From: Balamuthia mandrillaris
Lineage: Eukaryota > Discosea > Longamoebia > Balamuthiidae
DNA: 64,000 nt
Assembly (NCBI GenBank): GCA_031835245.1
Contig: JAVKOQ010000034.1
Coordinates: forward strand, 123,501 to 187,500
Direction of reading: 5' to 3'
Shown here: positions 43,817 through 55,224 of the stretch, one piece after another
How the letters are laid out: each line of letters opens with the position of its first letter
Numbering within the stretch: the stretch's first letter is position 1
Translations under genes and position numbers: made by a program
The notes under the pieces: model-generated
Database searches by the model: none
Told to the model about the DNA's origin: nothing
Seen by the model: the letters and a program-made list of their open reading frames with translations, nothing else

Positions 43817-46220
43817 TCACAAATAAAAGGCGTATACTATCCACGACACACACACCGCCAACAACGACAACATCCACAGAAGAGCGCTCCTCGAACTCAT
43901 CTTCTCGTTTCCTCGTTGAAACGCAGCAAACGGAGGCGCCACCGCTGCTTGTTTTTGAGGTTTGTTCCATTCGTTCATGATATCTTTGGCCACCCTCTTG
44001 CCGCTGCAAATGGCTCCATCCATGAAACCTAGTCCTTCTTCCGCTGTTTCCGTTCCACCGAAATGAAGCGGGCCTAATGAGCGACGTAAAGCGGGACCCA
44101 CTTGCCATAACGCGCCTGAGGAAAAGTTGCTGATTGGACATCCTCTTGACCATTTATCTTTTTGCCAATCTGCATTTGTTTTTGAAGAATGAAGTGTTAA
44201 AAGAATGAAGAAGAATGCAGAAGCGAAGGAAAGAACGAATTGATATACCTTTCTCTTCGACGTGAAAGGGATCAAGAGCTTTTTGTCCAAACCATCGCGC
44301 CAATTGCTGCAGAATAAGCTGCTGTCTTTCTCGCTTTGGTCTGGTTGCAAAGTCGAACGCCGGTCCGCCATTAACGAAGCAAACAAGAGCAGGAACGAGC
44401 GTTCCGTCACTCAACGTTACTGACTTGTCGTATACATTGTGAATAGGCCCACTTATATTGATTGTTTGAAAGAGAGAGAAGGATTTAGTTTTCATGAAAA
44501 AGAAGAACAAGGAGAAAGGCACAAAGAATAATAACGGATAAGAAGAAAGAAAGAAACGACAAGGAAGAAAGAAATAAACGACAAGAAAGAAAGAAATAAA
44601 CGATTAAAGAAACTTACGTAGCACAATCACACACGACTTCACCAGAGAAACCAGCCTCACGCCAGAAGGGAGTGCGATAGAAGACGATGAATTTGGTGAT
44701 GGCTCCCATGAAAGCTTTCTGTTGCAAACGTGCCCGCAACAAAGGTAATCTTGGTACAAATTCGATGTATTGAGCGACGGCTGGAGAGACGGCTAACACG
44801 ACCTTTTTGGCTTTGATCCGCCGTGGTTTGTTGTTGTCTTTCGGTTGCACGATGATCATTACCTCCTGTTCTTCTTTGTTTCCATTTGTCCAATTGTTAA
44901 CAGAAGAGGATGAAGAGGAAGAGGAAGAAGAAGAGGATGAAAGGAGGTGAATGCTTTGAACAGGGGATTGAAAGAAAAACTCGACGGTAGAGTCTACAGG
45001 CCGCAAATAATTTGAGGGAGAATAAGATGGAGGAGTGTAGAGCTGTTGGAGACATGTAGCGAGTTTCATGGAAAGCTGCTGAGAGCCGCCCACAAAGCCA
45101 AACTCTTGGTTGCCCTTGCGAACGTTAATCAGCTTTTCGATGCCACCAGAGGCTCGGGCGTAGAGCAGCGCCCAGAGCAGGGATACTTCTGCAGGCTCTG
45201 TGCCAAACACCCCTCGAATGGCTGCTTCAAATAACTGTTATCAGAAAGAAACGAGAGTTTAGAAGAAAACGAAAAAGAAAAAAGGAAGAGAAGTATAAGG
45301 CGCCTTTGAAGAAGCAAAAGAACGAAGAACAACAAGAACAAGAAGAAAAGTAGGATAAAACAAACCGTTACAACTTCTTTCGTATAGGCGTTCTGTCTGA
45401 TCCATTCCTCACAACTCATACTATCCAACCAATGATGCAACTTGGCGTCCTCCCTGCTCTGCTTCGTTGGTGTGGTTGCGGTGGACCCCAACAACGCCTC
45501 ATGGCCCGATGAACGGATGCGGCTCTCCAACCTTTGGAACTTCCACAACATGACCTGCAAGTCCAGCAAGCCAAACACTCCAATGTTGGTCGGTATGTCC
45601 GAGGTGTACTTGGTCACTCTGCCCTGCAGGTCCAGGAGCTTCTGGCCAGAGTCCCACTGGGGCTCTTTCTCCACCCCCAGCTCCTTGGCCAGCTCCAGGA
45701 CGTGTTTTTGGTGGGTTCCTATCCAGTGGGCACCCATGTCCACCGTGACTGTGATGAGCTCCTGCCCCTGCTCCTGCTCATTCCAATCGGCAATGGCTTC
45801 GAACGTGGTGGCCAGGTCATCCGAGGTTTCGGCAGCGCCTTTTGTTGTTTGCTCACCCGCTTTGGAGGGGTGGGGCAGTCGAACGGTACGAGTGTAGGTT
45901 CGGCCACCAACTCGGTTGCGGGCCTCGAGGATGGCGACGCGCAGAGGGACACTGCTGCGACGTAGCAGCTCGTTGGCAGCGGTCAGACCCGACAGACCTG
46001 GGTGGAAAGAAAAATCTTCAGGTCACTACTAGTTTTGCCAAAAAAAATAAAAAATAAAGAAGGAAACAGTACCAGCCCCTACGATGACCACATCAAAGGA
46101 AGCCTCTTCCTCCTTCTCTTCCATCTCTTTACACTTGTGTAATGTGTCGGCAACAAATGGCTTCGCGGTCGACAAAAATTCGATTCTTGTTTCGACGACG
46201 GTCAGATGTTGTCCTGTCAT
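43817..46220 (-). CDS. Flavin-containing amine oxidase (MAO-like), tail-anchored
   Basis: Predicted 650 aa from exons 46220-46073, 45997-45366, 45234-44618, 44451-44249, 44169-43817. An FAD Rossmann motif (VVIVGAGLSGLTAA, about 44-57) is followed by EARNRVGGRTYT, GAHWIG, and the C-terminal FAD motif GGTETAEEGLGFMDGAICSG. These are signatures of the flavin amine oxidase superfamily, which oxidises amines to imines and makes hydrogen peroxide. The C-terminus is a hydrophobic helix (SALLWMLSLLAVCVSWIV) ending at the stop, as in mitochondrial outer-membrane MAO-A/B. A Ser tract near residue 360 makes it longer than animal MAO (about 525). The substrate could be a monoamine or polyamine. It is divergent from MDM12 with 151 bp between starts. 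Confidence 0.9.
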
Positions 46221-46371
46221 TTTCCCCGAAAAAAGGGACAACCCTCGTGAGACAAAAACCTATTCCCTTGAAGCCGTTACCGTTTCAACTCATTGGGGAG
46301 TACCTGGCAAAACAAAGTGGCAAGGCAGAAACGAACAAGACTTGGGAGAGAGCGCAGCAAGCTGGTAACAA

Positions 46372-47353
46372 ATGTCTTTCGAAATAAACTGGCCGGTATG
46401 GGAGGCCGATACCATCGACAAAGTAAAAGAGAGCCTGCACAAAGCCATGAACTCGGGCGGCGGCCTTCCCGACTCCATCTGCGACGCCATCCACGTAGCG
46501 GACCTCCACTTTGGCACCAAAGTAAAAAACAGAGCAGAGCCCCTTTTTCTCATATCTCATCTCATCTCCCCTTTCAGCTCATAGAGTTTTTTTTTTGTTC
46601 AAAAAGCCACCAAGTTTAACGGTATTGGAGATCGCTGAGGTCTCTGAACAGACCTTCAAAGCGGCCTTTCGGCTCTCTTATTCGGGCGAGGCCTCCATCA
46701 CGCTCGTGACCAAGGTTCAGGTCAACCACCTCGCTCCCTCTCCTTCTTCGGCTCTGTCCCAACGAGCGATGAAACGGTTGGGCGTGCTGTCCTCGCACCG
46801 TTCCCTGCCGGTGCCGCTTCGGCTGACCATCAGCCACCTCGACCTCTGCGGCACGGTCGTTGTCAGCGTTCGTCAGGAAGCAAAGACAGAGAGCAACGCG
46901 CAGCAGAACGCACCACCACCACCACCACCGACAGCAACGACGATTCAAACTACCTCCACTTCTCCTGCTTCTTCTTCTTCAACTCCTCTTCAGCGTCGAC
47001 AAAATTTATCCTCACCATCTCCATCTCCTTCTCCTCCACTATCATCTTCTCAACAACTGAACGGAATACGAAAAGAAGAGACAGAAGATAATGAAGGAGA
47101 AGAAGAAGAAGAAGAACAAGAAGAAAGAGTGAAGGAAGAGCTGCGAACAAGAATAGAAGCCAGTTTCTTGGGTGACCCTCTGCGCTCCGTCAGGGTCACC
47201 TCCAGCTTTGACGAGTTCAGCTCCGTGAAGGAATACCTGCAGTCCAAAGTGGAGGGCTTCCTTCGCCAGTTCTTCATGGAGGACTTCCCTGTCCTCATCG
47301 AGAAGCTCAACAGCCGCTTCGATCCTGAGTTGAAAAAGAAGAACGAAAGTTAA
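46372..47353 (+). CDS. MDM12: MDM12-like ERMES subunit (SMP domain)
   Basis: Predicted 298 aa from exons 46372-46521 and 46607-47353. The N-terminus MSFEINWPVWEAD, then LPDSICDAIHVADLHFGTKP and PSLTVLEIAEV, match the start of fungal and amoebal Mdm12. Mdm12 is a soluble SMP/TULIP lipid-transfer subunit that bridges ER and mitochondria with Mmm1 and Mdm34. A Pro/Ser/Thr/Glu-rich insertion (about 150-215) interrupts the domain, as in several Mdm12 proteins, and a C-terminal SMP portion follows (SVRVTSSFDEFSSVKEYL, DFPVLIEKL). ERMES is present in fungi and Amoebozoa and absent from animals, which supports the lineage call. AATAAA follows the stop within about 15 bp. Confidence 0.82.
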
Positions 47354-47454
47354 CACAAAACAAAAATAAATATTAATAATCGAACCGTGGAAACGTAACA
47401 AGAGAGCAGCAAGGGATCCCCTCCCCCTGCTTCGTCTGTCTAGGGGGTGCCTCC

Positions 47455-47609
47455 ATGCAGCGCAAAGCTGACAAGAAAGAACACCGGAAACGGCAAAGAG
47501 GACTGAAACGAAAAACGTTTGCATTCCTCCGCTCCAATGGGTATGTTTTTTTTCGGTAGTCTCTTCTGGTGAGCTTCATTCTCTCTCTGTCTCTGTCTCC
47601 GTCTCTTCG

Positions 47610-47645
<36 letters not shown>

Positions 47646-48183
47646 GTCTCTCTCTGTCTCTCTCTGTCTCTCTCTCTCACTCTCTCTCTCTCTCGCTCTC
47701 TCTCGCTCACTCTCTCTCTGTCTCCTTCTAACAGGTACAGAAAGTCACTCCCGTGTTGTGGCCGTAACATCCAAACGACCTTTGGCTGCTGCCACGCTGT
47801 AAGCCCTCTTCTTCTTCTTCTTCTTCTTCTTCTTCTTCTTCTTCTTCTTCTTCTTCTTCTTCTTCTTCTTCTTCTTCTTCTTCTTCTTCTTCTTCTTCTT
47901 CTTCTTCTTCTTCTTCTTCTTCTTCTTCTTCTTCTTCTTCTTCTTCTTCTTCTTCTTCTTCTTCTTCTTCTTCTTCTTCTTCTTCTTCTTTTTCGTTCTT
48001 GTTCTTGTTCTTGTTCTTGTTCTTGTTCTTGTTCTTGTTCTTCTTCTTCTTCTTCTTCGTCTTGTTCTTCTTCTCCTCTTCTTCTTCTTCTCCCTCTTAC
48101 TATTTTTTGCGGGTTGCTTATGTCAGCAGACTCCTATTCGCTTCCTAATACAGCAAAAGGTTAGCGAAACGACGTTTGAATAA
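47455..48183 (+). CDS. Candidate small basic Cys-containing protein
   Basis: Three exons, 47455-47540, 47735-47798 and 48130-48183, join in phase to a 67-aa product. It starts MQRKADKKEHRKRQRG, has Cys pairs (LPCCGRN, GCCHA) in the second exon and ends IQQKVSETTFE. Donors are GTATGT and GTAAGC; acceptors follow TTCTAACAG and GTCAGCAG. Both introns carry long sense-strand CT or CTT microsatellites, as true introns here do, and that is the main support. A second acceptor at 48153 would also be in frame. No family is recognised. The region could instead be a 5' leader of the following adhesion gene. Confidence 0.42.
47580..47726 (+). repeat. CTCT(G/C) dinucleotide-rich microsatellite
   Basis: CT repeats with periodic CTCTGTCT units within the first intron of the candidate small gene. 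Confidence 0.9.
47805..48085 (+). repeat. Long (CTT)n then (GTTCTT)n microsatellite
   Basis: About 185 bp of uninterrupted CTT followed by GTTCTT hexamers and mixed CT. This is the longest pure tract in the window. Confidence 0.95.
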
Positions 48184-48368
48184 GGCGATGGAGCCGCTCC
48201 TCTGCAACCACAACAAACGGTTGGCCTTCCGCCCGCTTGTTTTTTTTTTTTTAAACGTTTTTCCCCTCTGTTCTCTTATTCGCTCAATCTGTATAATACA
48301 AGCACTCAACAGGGAAACACCAAAGCGCTTTGGTGGGGAGACCTAGAGATTTTTATAAGAACAAAACG

Positions 48369-51300
48369 ATGGCCCGCAACCGTTTTTTTTCATCCGCACA
48401 GCTTTTGTTTCTGCTGGGCGTGACACTCTCCTTGGTCCGCTCGAGCCAAGGCTTTGGCTGCGACCACAAAGCATGCCAAACCGTACACTCTGCCGTGCCA
48501 GAGGTGTTCTACTACAACTTTGCCAGCGACTATCTTACTTGGGTCCAAAACACTTTCGGCGGGGCCACCGTCCTTCCGGAATACGTCAACCAGGAGACTA
48601 CCGACCCAAACTTGTATTTTGACGAGGACCCCGACGCCGAGTGTTTTCTCAACATCACTTTTACCTACGAGCTGGCCGGCTATCGTAACCGGATGGGCTA
48701 TTTCGTTTTCAAATCTGAGGACATCCCAGACGAGGTGGAAGAGGAGAATGACATCCCCAGCTCGTTGAAAGATTCGATGAGGGTTGTCTTCAACGACGCC
48801 TCCACCACTCCCAGTTGTCTTAATCAAGGAGCTACCGTTTCCATTGGTTTGTTCTATTTTTTTTGTTTTCATTTCTCTCTCTCTCTCTCTCTCTCTCTTC
48901 TCACTCTCCTCATTTTATTTCTATAACAGGTCCGTTTGCGGGAGATCAAGCGATAGGCTTCTTCCTTTTGCCGAACGACGTCTGCGAAACCAATAACCCT
49001 ACTCGTAGCAGCGGAAAGCCACGGCGACCAGAAAGTGCCTATTGGAGCATCGACATTTTTAACTCACACAAAGTTCAGAGCAACTGGAAGACCTATCCTA
49101 GCACAGGAAGAATGGTTGCTGTTGTGAAGGTTCGTTTTATTTCCTTTCTATAGTACTATTGTCTTCTTTTATCTCTTCTTAATGTCTTTCCTATACCTTC
49201 ATTTGTTCCTTCTGACTTACGTTTATCTAAACATACAACAACAAAGGATCCGGTTCGAAATCGTTTCCACTTGGGCTTTGAAGACTACCCTTCCTACGAT
49301 CAAGACTACAACGACTTGGTCTTCTTCCTCGAGTCCAGCTGCCGCATCGATGAGGAGTTTATCCCCTGTCTCGATCCCAACACACAGGGTCAGATACAAT
49401 GCCCCGCTGGCAAGGTTCTCAACTTTGAGCTTTGTGCCTGCGTTTGTGCCAACCAGGTCGGCTGCCCAGGAGTACTTCAATGGAACGAGGAGGAATGTAG
49501 TTGCTCCTGCCCCAGTGCAGAGGAGAGCCCCTGCGTGAGCACTCGTTGTATCACGTCAGTTTGTCAGGAGGGGACTGGAACGTGCCTGGAAACACCAGTG
49601 GAGTGCGAAGGAGAAGACACTTCTTGCAGCCATTGGGTGTGCGATGAGGAAGAAGGATGCATCCGAGAGGAGCTTCCTTGCTCACAACCCTCCAACAAAT
49701 GCGTACGGAGGGAGTGCAACCACCAAACATGGGAGTGCGAGGAGGAGAACGTGGATCGTCCCGCTTGGGCGGTGGATGATGCTTGTAGCACTTATGCCTG
49801 CAACTCGAACACAGGTCAGTGGGAACTCACCGAGACGTCGTGTCCTACCGATACAGCTTGTACGACGTACTCCTGCGATCCGGAGGAAGGCTGCGTTTCC
49901 ACGCCAGTTCCTTGCGAGGACTGTCCTGAAGGACCCAGTTGTGCCATATGGGAATGTCATGACACACATGGATGGAGAAACCGTGGCGCGCAAGACTGTC
50001 CCACTCCTGAGGATCTCTGTCAAGAGTATCTTTGTGACGAGGACACCACAGCCTGCGTCCTGACGGACAAGACCACTCCGTCTGCCCTGGCCGCCGATCA
50101 ATGCAACACCTACGAGTGCAACTCTGAGACAGGCGAATGGGATGCCACTCCTGTTTCCTGTCCCGTGGATACAGCCTGCGAGACCTACTCTTGTAATTCC
50201 GACGAAGGTTGTATTACTACTCCAGTTCCGTGTGAGGACTGCCCAGAAGGACCCAGTTGTGCAGAATGGGAATGCCATCCACAGAGAGGATGGGAGATCG
50301 TTGACGAGAAAGACTGTCCTACTCCCGAAGACCTTTGCCAAGAGTATCATTGCGATGAGGACACCTCAGCCTGCGTTCTTTTCTACAAAGTCATACCTGC
50401 AGAGTTGGAGGCTGACCAATGCAACGATTACGAATGCAACTCCGAGACAGGAGAATGGGAAGCCACTCCTGTTTCCTGTCCCGCGGACACCGCTTGCGAG
50501 ACCTACTCCTGCGATCCGGTGGAAGGGTGTATTTCTACTCCAGTGCCTTGCGAAGACTGTCCACAAGGACCCAGCTGCGCCCAATGGGAGTGCCATTGGA
50601 AACACGGATGGAGAAATCGTGGCGAGAAGGACTGTCCTACTCCTGAGGATCTTTGTCAAGAGTACCTTTGCGATGAAGAAACAACAGCCTGCATTCTGAC
50701 GGACAAAACTGTTCCCTCCGGTTTCGCCGAGGACCAATGCAACTCGTACGAATGCAACTCCGAGACGGGCGAATGGGATGCCACTCCTGTTTCTTGTCCT
50801 GCAGACACCGCTTGCGAGACATTTACTTGCAACCCCGACGAAGGATGCCTTTCCACTCTTGTTCCTTGTGAGGACTGCCCAGAAGGCCCGAGTTGCGCTA
50901 TTTGGGAATGCCATCCACAGAGAGGATGGGAGATAGTTGAAGAGAAGGATTGTCCCACACCAGAAGACCTTTGCACAGAATTCCTCTGCGATGAAGACAC
51001 GACAGCCTGTATTCTCTCTGACAAGGTCATACCTGCGGAGTTGGAGGCTGATCAATGCAACACCTACGAATGCAACCCTGAGACAGGGGAATGGGAAGCC
51101 ACTCCAGTTTCTTGTCCCGCGGATACAGCCTGCAAGACGTACTCCTGCGATCCGGAGGAAGGCTGCTTCTCCACTCCTATTCCTTGCGAGGAGTGCCCAG
51201 TAGGCCCCAGTTGTGCCATATGGGAGTGCCATTGGAAACATGGATGGAGGACGCAAGGCAAGCAGGACTGTCCCACTCCTGAGGATCTCTGTCAAGAGTA

Positions 51301-54300
51301 TCTTTGTGACGAGGACACCACAGCCTGCATCCTGACGGACAAAACCATCCCTTCTGCCCTGGCCGCCGATCAATGCAACGACTACGAGTGCAACTCCGAG
51401 ACAGGCGAATGGGATGCCACTCCTGTTTCTTGTCCTGTAGACACAGCTTGTGAGACATTCAGCTGTGTCCCTGACAAAGGATGCCTCTCCACCCTCGTTC
51501 CCTGCGATGACTGTCCTTCAGAGCCTGCTTGTGCTGATTGGGAATGTCATCCACAGAGAGGATGGGAGATCATTGACGAGAAAGACTGTCCTACTCCCGA
51601 AGACCTTTGTCAAGAGTATCTTTGTGACGAAGACACGACAGCCTGTATTCTCTCTGACAAGGTCATACCTTCCGAGTTGGAGGCTGATCAATGCAACACC
51701 TACGAATGCAACTCCGAGACGGGCGAATGGGATGCCACTCCTGTTTCTTGTCCTGCAGACACAGCCTGTGAGACCTTCTCCTGCATCCGCGAGGAAGGAT
51801 GTGTCTCCACGGCCGTTCCTTGTGAAGATTGTCCGTCAGAACCCGCTTGTGCTGATTGGGAGTGTCACTGGAAGCATGGATGGAGACCTAGTGCAAGGAA
51901 GCAATGCCCTACCCACGAAGACCTTTGCAAGGAGTACCTTTGCGATTCAGAGTCGACCGCTTGTGTTCTTTACAACAAGGTCATACCTGCCGAGTTGGAG
52001 GCTGACCAATGCAACACCTACGAATGCAACTCTGAGACAGGCGAATGGGATGCTACTCCTGTTTCCTGTCCCGCTGACACAGCTTGTGAGACCTACTCCT
52101 GCATCCGCGAGGAAGGGTGTGTCTCCACGGCCGTTCCTTGTGAAGACTGTCCGTCAGAACCCGCTTGTGCGGAATGGGAGTGTCATCCTGTCAGAGGATG
52201 GCAGCCTGTGGAAGAGAAGGGTTGTCCCACTCCAGAAGATCGTTGCAAAGAGTATCTCTGCGACGAAGAAACCACGGCTTGCATCCTGTCGGACAAGATC
52301 ATTCCCGCTGAGTTGGAGGACGATCAGTGCAACACCTACGAATGCAACTCCGACACGGGCGAATGGGATGCCACTCCTGTTTCCTGTCCCGCGGACACAG
52401 CCTGCGAGACCTTCTCTTGTGATCGCGATGAAGGATGCCTCTCTACTGCCATTCCTTGTGAAAACTGTCCATCAGAACCCGCTTGTGCCAATTGGGAGTG
52501 TCACCCAGTGAGAGGATGGGAAGCAGTGGACGAGAAGAGCTGCCCCATTCACGATGACCTCTGCAAGGAATACCTTTGTGACGATGAAACTACGGCCTGC
52601 GTGCTTTCGGACAAGACAATACCTGACGACCTGGCAGCTGACCAGTGCAACACGTATGAGTGCAACTCTGAGACAGGAGAATGGGATGCCACTCCTGTTT
52701 CCTGCCCTGAGGACACAGCCTGCGAAACTTTCTCCTGCCATCGCGATGAAGGATGCCTCTCCACGCCCGTTCCTTGCCAGGATTGTCCTTCAGAGCCAGC
52801 TTGTGCAGAATGGGAGTGTCATCCTGTCAGAGGATGGGAACCAGTGGAAGAGAAAGACTGTCCCATTCCTGACAATCTTTGCAAGGAGTACCTTTGTGAC
52901 GCGGAAAGCACAGCCTGTATGCTCTCCGACAAACCCATTCCTGAAGACCTGGCCGCTGACCAATGCAACACCTACCAGTGCAGGCCTAACACAGGAACAT
53001 GGAAGGCCACGCCAATCACCTGTCCAGAAGACACTCCTTGCAAGAGTTACTCCTGTGACTCCGCCCTGGGATGTCAGTTCACTCTCAAGGAATGCCCCGA
53101 TTGTCCGGAAGAGCCTTCCTGCGCCACATTCTCCTGCCATGACGAGCTAGGTTGGCAAGCCACCAGCAAGGACTGCCCAGAGGAGGTGCCTGGAGACCAG
53201 TGTTTGGAGTACCAATGCACGGAAGACTTTCAATGTGTACCTCAACCTAAGGAATCTCCTGCTGGGGTGCGCAACGACAGCTGCAACACCTTCCGCTGCA
53301 ACAGCCAGACAGGGGAATGGGACAACACCCCCACCCAATGTCCAGAGGACACCTCCTGCCGCACCTTCTCCTGCCATCCGGAGAACGGCTGTGTGGCCAA
53401 CCTCCTGAAGTGTGCCCAACCAGAGGACCAATGCAAGGAGGCCATTTGCCATGGAGAGAGCTTCGAGTGCGTCATCCAGGACAAGCCCATACCGGATGGT
53501 ATCCGCAACGACAGCTGCAACACCTTCAAATGCAACAGCCAGACAGGGGAATGGGACAACACCCCCACCCAATGTCCTAGCAGCGACCTGTGCAACCACT
53601 GGAGTTGTGATCCGGACGAAGGATGCATCAACACGGAGACGCTCTGCCCAGAGGACACGGCCTGTGGTCGTTGGACTTGCAACCCCGATACCACCAAGAG
53701 GTACGAGGGAGTGAACGCCGGGTGCGTGATGTCCCTGACGAGCTGTCCCGCTCCTGTGGACAAATGCAAGCAGAACGTGTGCCTGGAAGGAGCATGCCAG
53801 GAACAAGATGTGCCTCGCCCAGAGGACCTTGCACAGGACAACCTCTGCGAGGAGTTCCAATGCAACCCCAACACTGGTGCTTGGCAACCTCAACCCATCC
53901 ACCAGTGCGACTCCTTGGCGGCGGAGGGTTGCGCAGAGTGGTACTGCCACTCGGAAGAAGGATGTCTGCTGTCCGTTCGGGCAGGTTGTTGCGGAGAGTT
54001 TGACAATAACTGCACGAGCTGCGTGGAGACGTTGGGGTGCGTGTACGACCTCTCGGAAGACATGTGCGAGGCCTTGGACCTTCCCTTGGAGTACTCTCGT
54101 GCCTTGCCCAATGGCACAGCCAACTGGGAGGACCTCATCTCCTCTTGCAGCGGCGGCGGCGGTGGCGGATCAGGTGGAGATGGGAACACAACGGTCATCG
54201 TGGCGAGCGTGGCCTCGGCGGCCGGAGCTGGAGCTTTGGGGGCGGGGGCGGCTGGCTTGGCGGCCTGGAGAAAGTTGAAGAAGAAGAACGTGCCGGGCAC

Positions 54301-54403
54301 CACGGCAAGTGCCATGGACGCCATGGCCCTGGGCTCCGCCACTGTCTCTCCTCTGTTCGAGGCGGCAACGACCGAGCAGAAGAACCCCTTGTTTGAGCAG
54401 TAA
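48369..54403 (+). CDS. Sib/integrin-beta-like giant Cys-rich adhesion protein
   Basis: Predicted 1944 aa from exons 48369-48846, 48930-49129 and 49247-54403. The order is signal peptide (MARNRFFSSAQLLFLLGVTL), a DUF4114-like domain split over three exons (GFFLLPNDVC, HLGFEDYPSYDQDYNDLVFF), then about 14 cysteine-rich units of about 105 aa (cores YECNSETGEWDATPVSC and CETYSCDPEEGC). A Gly-rich hinge, a TM helix with GxxxG-type glycines (GAGALGAGAAGLAAW), a basic stop-transfer and a short tail SPLFEAATTEQKNPLFEQ follow. The tail mirrors the double NPxY/F arrangement of integrin beta, and the whole layout recalls Dictyostelium Sib proteins, which bind substrate outside and talin inside. The ligand is unknown. 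The repeats are highly similar at DNA level, so copy number may vary. Confidence 0.85.
49750..53990 (+). repeat. In-gene tandem array of ~315-bp Cys-rich units
   Basis: About 14 coding units of about 105 codons. Units in the first half alternate between ECHWKHGWR and ECHPQRGWE spacers, so the recent duplication unit appears to be a pair of about 620 bp. The later units (from about 53000) are more diverged. Confidence 0.85.
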
Positions 54404-54901
54404 GACCATCAGCAAGGAGCGAGAGAGCGCGAGAGAGAGAGAGAGAGAGAGAGAAGAGGAAGGTGTTAACGGACAAGGAAGCTAAGTCCATTTGTTGTAT
54501 TTATTATCCCCTATTTATAATTGTATGTTATCTCGCGCCGTTTCTATCTTTCTTTCCTGTGTGGTTCCTTTTCATTTGTTTCATCATTTGGAGGAACTCC
54601 TCCTGCACCACCGCTAGACTTTTGCCCTCTCTTTATGTCAGCACGGAAACGTGCACGTGCCGTCGTTTCAACAACAAACAGACAGTCACGGCCAAAGATT
54701 CTCCTCCACAGACTGAGCACGTCAACGGGAGGCGCTGACCCGGCCTGGCATACAGGCCGAGGCTCTCGTTTGCACTTGCAATCGAGCTGCCTTACGTTGG
54801 TTCATGCGTTCGATGGTTTGTCTTGCTGTCTCCATGATAGCCCTCCTACTTTGGCCAGAGAGAAGCAAAAAAGACCAAACAAGAAAAATAGAAATGGTTT
54901 A
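54404..54901. other. Intergenic after adhesion gene A
   Basis: About 500 bp with a GA tract at 54420-54456 directly after the stop. I see no coding exon or RNA gene. Confidence 0.5.
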
Positions 54902-55173
54902 TTATATAAAACGGGTGGTGGGTGGACACAAGACCTTCAAGATAACGCTGGCGGGGCAGCTCGGCATCACCTTATCTTGCAGTTCAATAAACCGATCTTT
55001 TGCCCCAAACAAGGTAACATCACTTAAAGGACATTGCTGAAACCGACGTTGCTTTTTTTGTTCGTGTTCCTCTCGGGAACACAACCTGCAACCGCATCTT
55101 TCTGCTGAGCGAACTGCCGAACAGCCCTGGGGCCTGGACCAGAACAAAAAATGTTCCCCGGAGACTTGTTCAT
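54902..55173 (-). CDS. Possible small gene (weak)
   Basis: An ATG at 55173 opens MNKSPGNIFCSGPGP and RAVRQFAQQKDA. The downstream segment 55000-54902 reads DVTLFGAKDRFIELQDKVMP and SCPASVILKVLCPP, then stops. The two need a short intron; a GTTGCA donor near 55091 with a TTTCAG acceptor near 55034 keeps frame, but the choice is not unique. The composition looks coding. No family is recognised. It sits where the missing N-terminal exon of adhesion gene B would be expected. Confidence 0.3.
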
Positions 55174-55224
55174 GCGCTGCTGCGTTTGGCTGTGTCTTTT
55201 CTTGCAGTTTATATAAAAGACTCC

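Noticed and set aside
49682-53950. Long minus-strand ORFs opposite the adhesion gene
   Set aside because: They are repeat-driven shadows of the Cys-rich units with no start context, no domain and no splice logic.
55208-55218. TATATAAAAG as a TATA box for adhesion gene B
   Set aside because: It lies only about 10 bp before the first in-frame ATG and, by alignment to gene A, codes for the YIKDS stretch, so it is more likely coding sequence.
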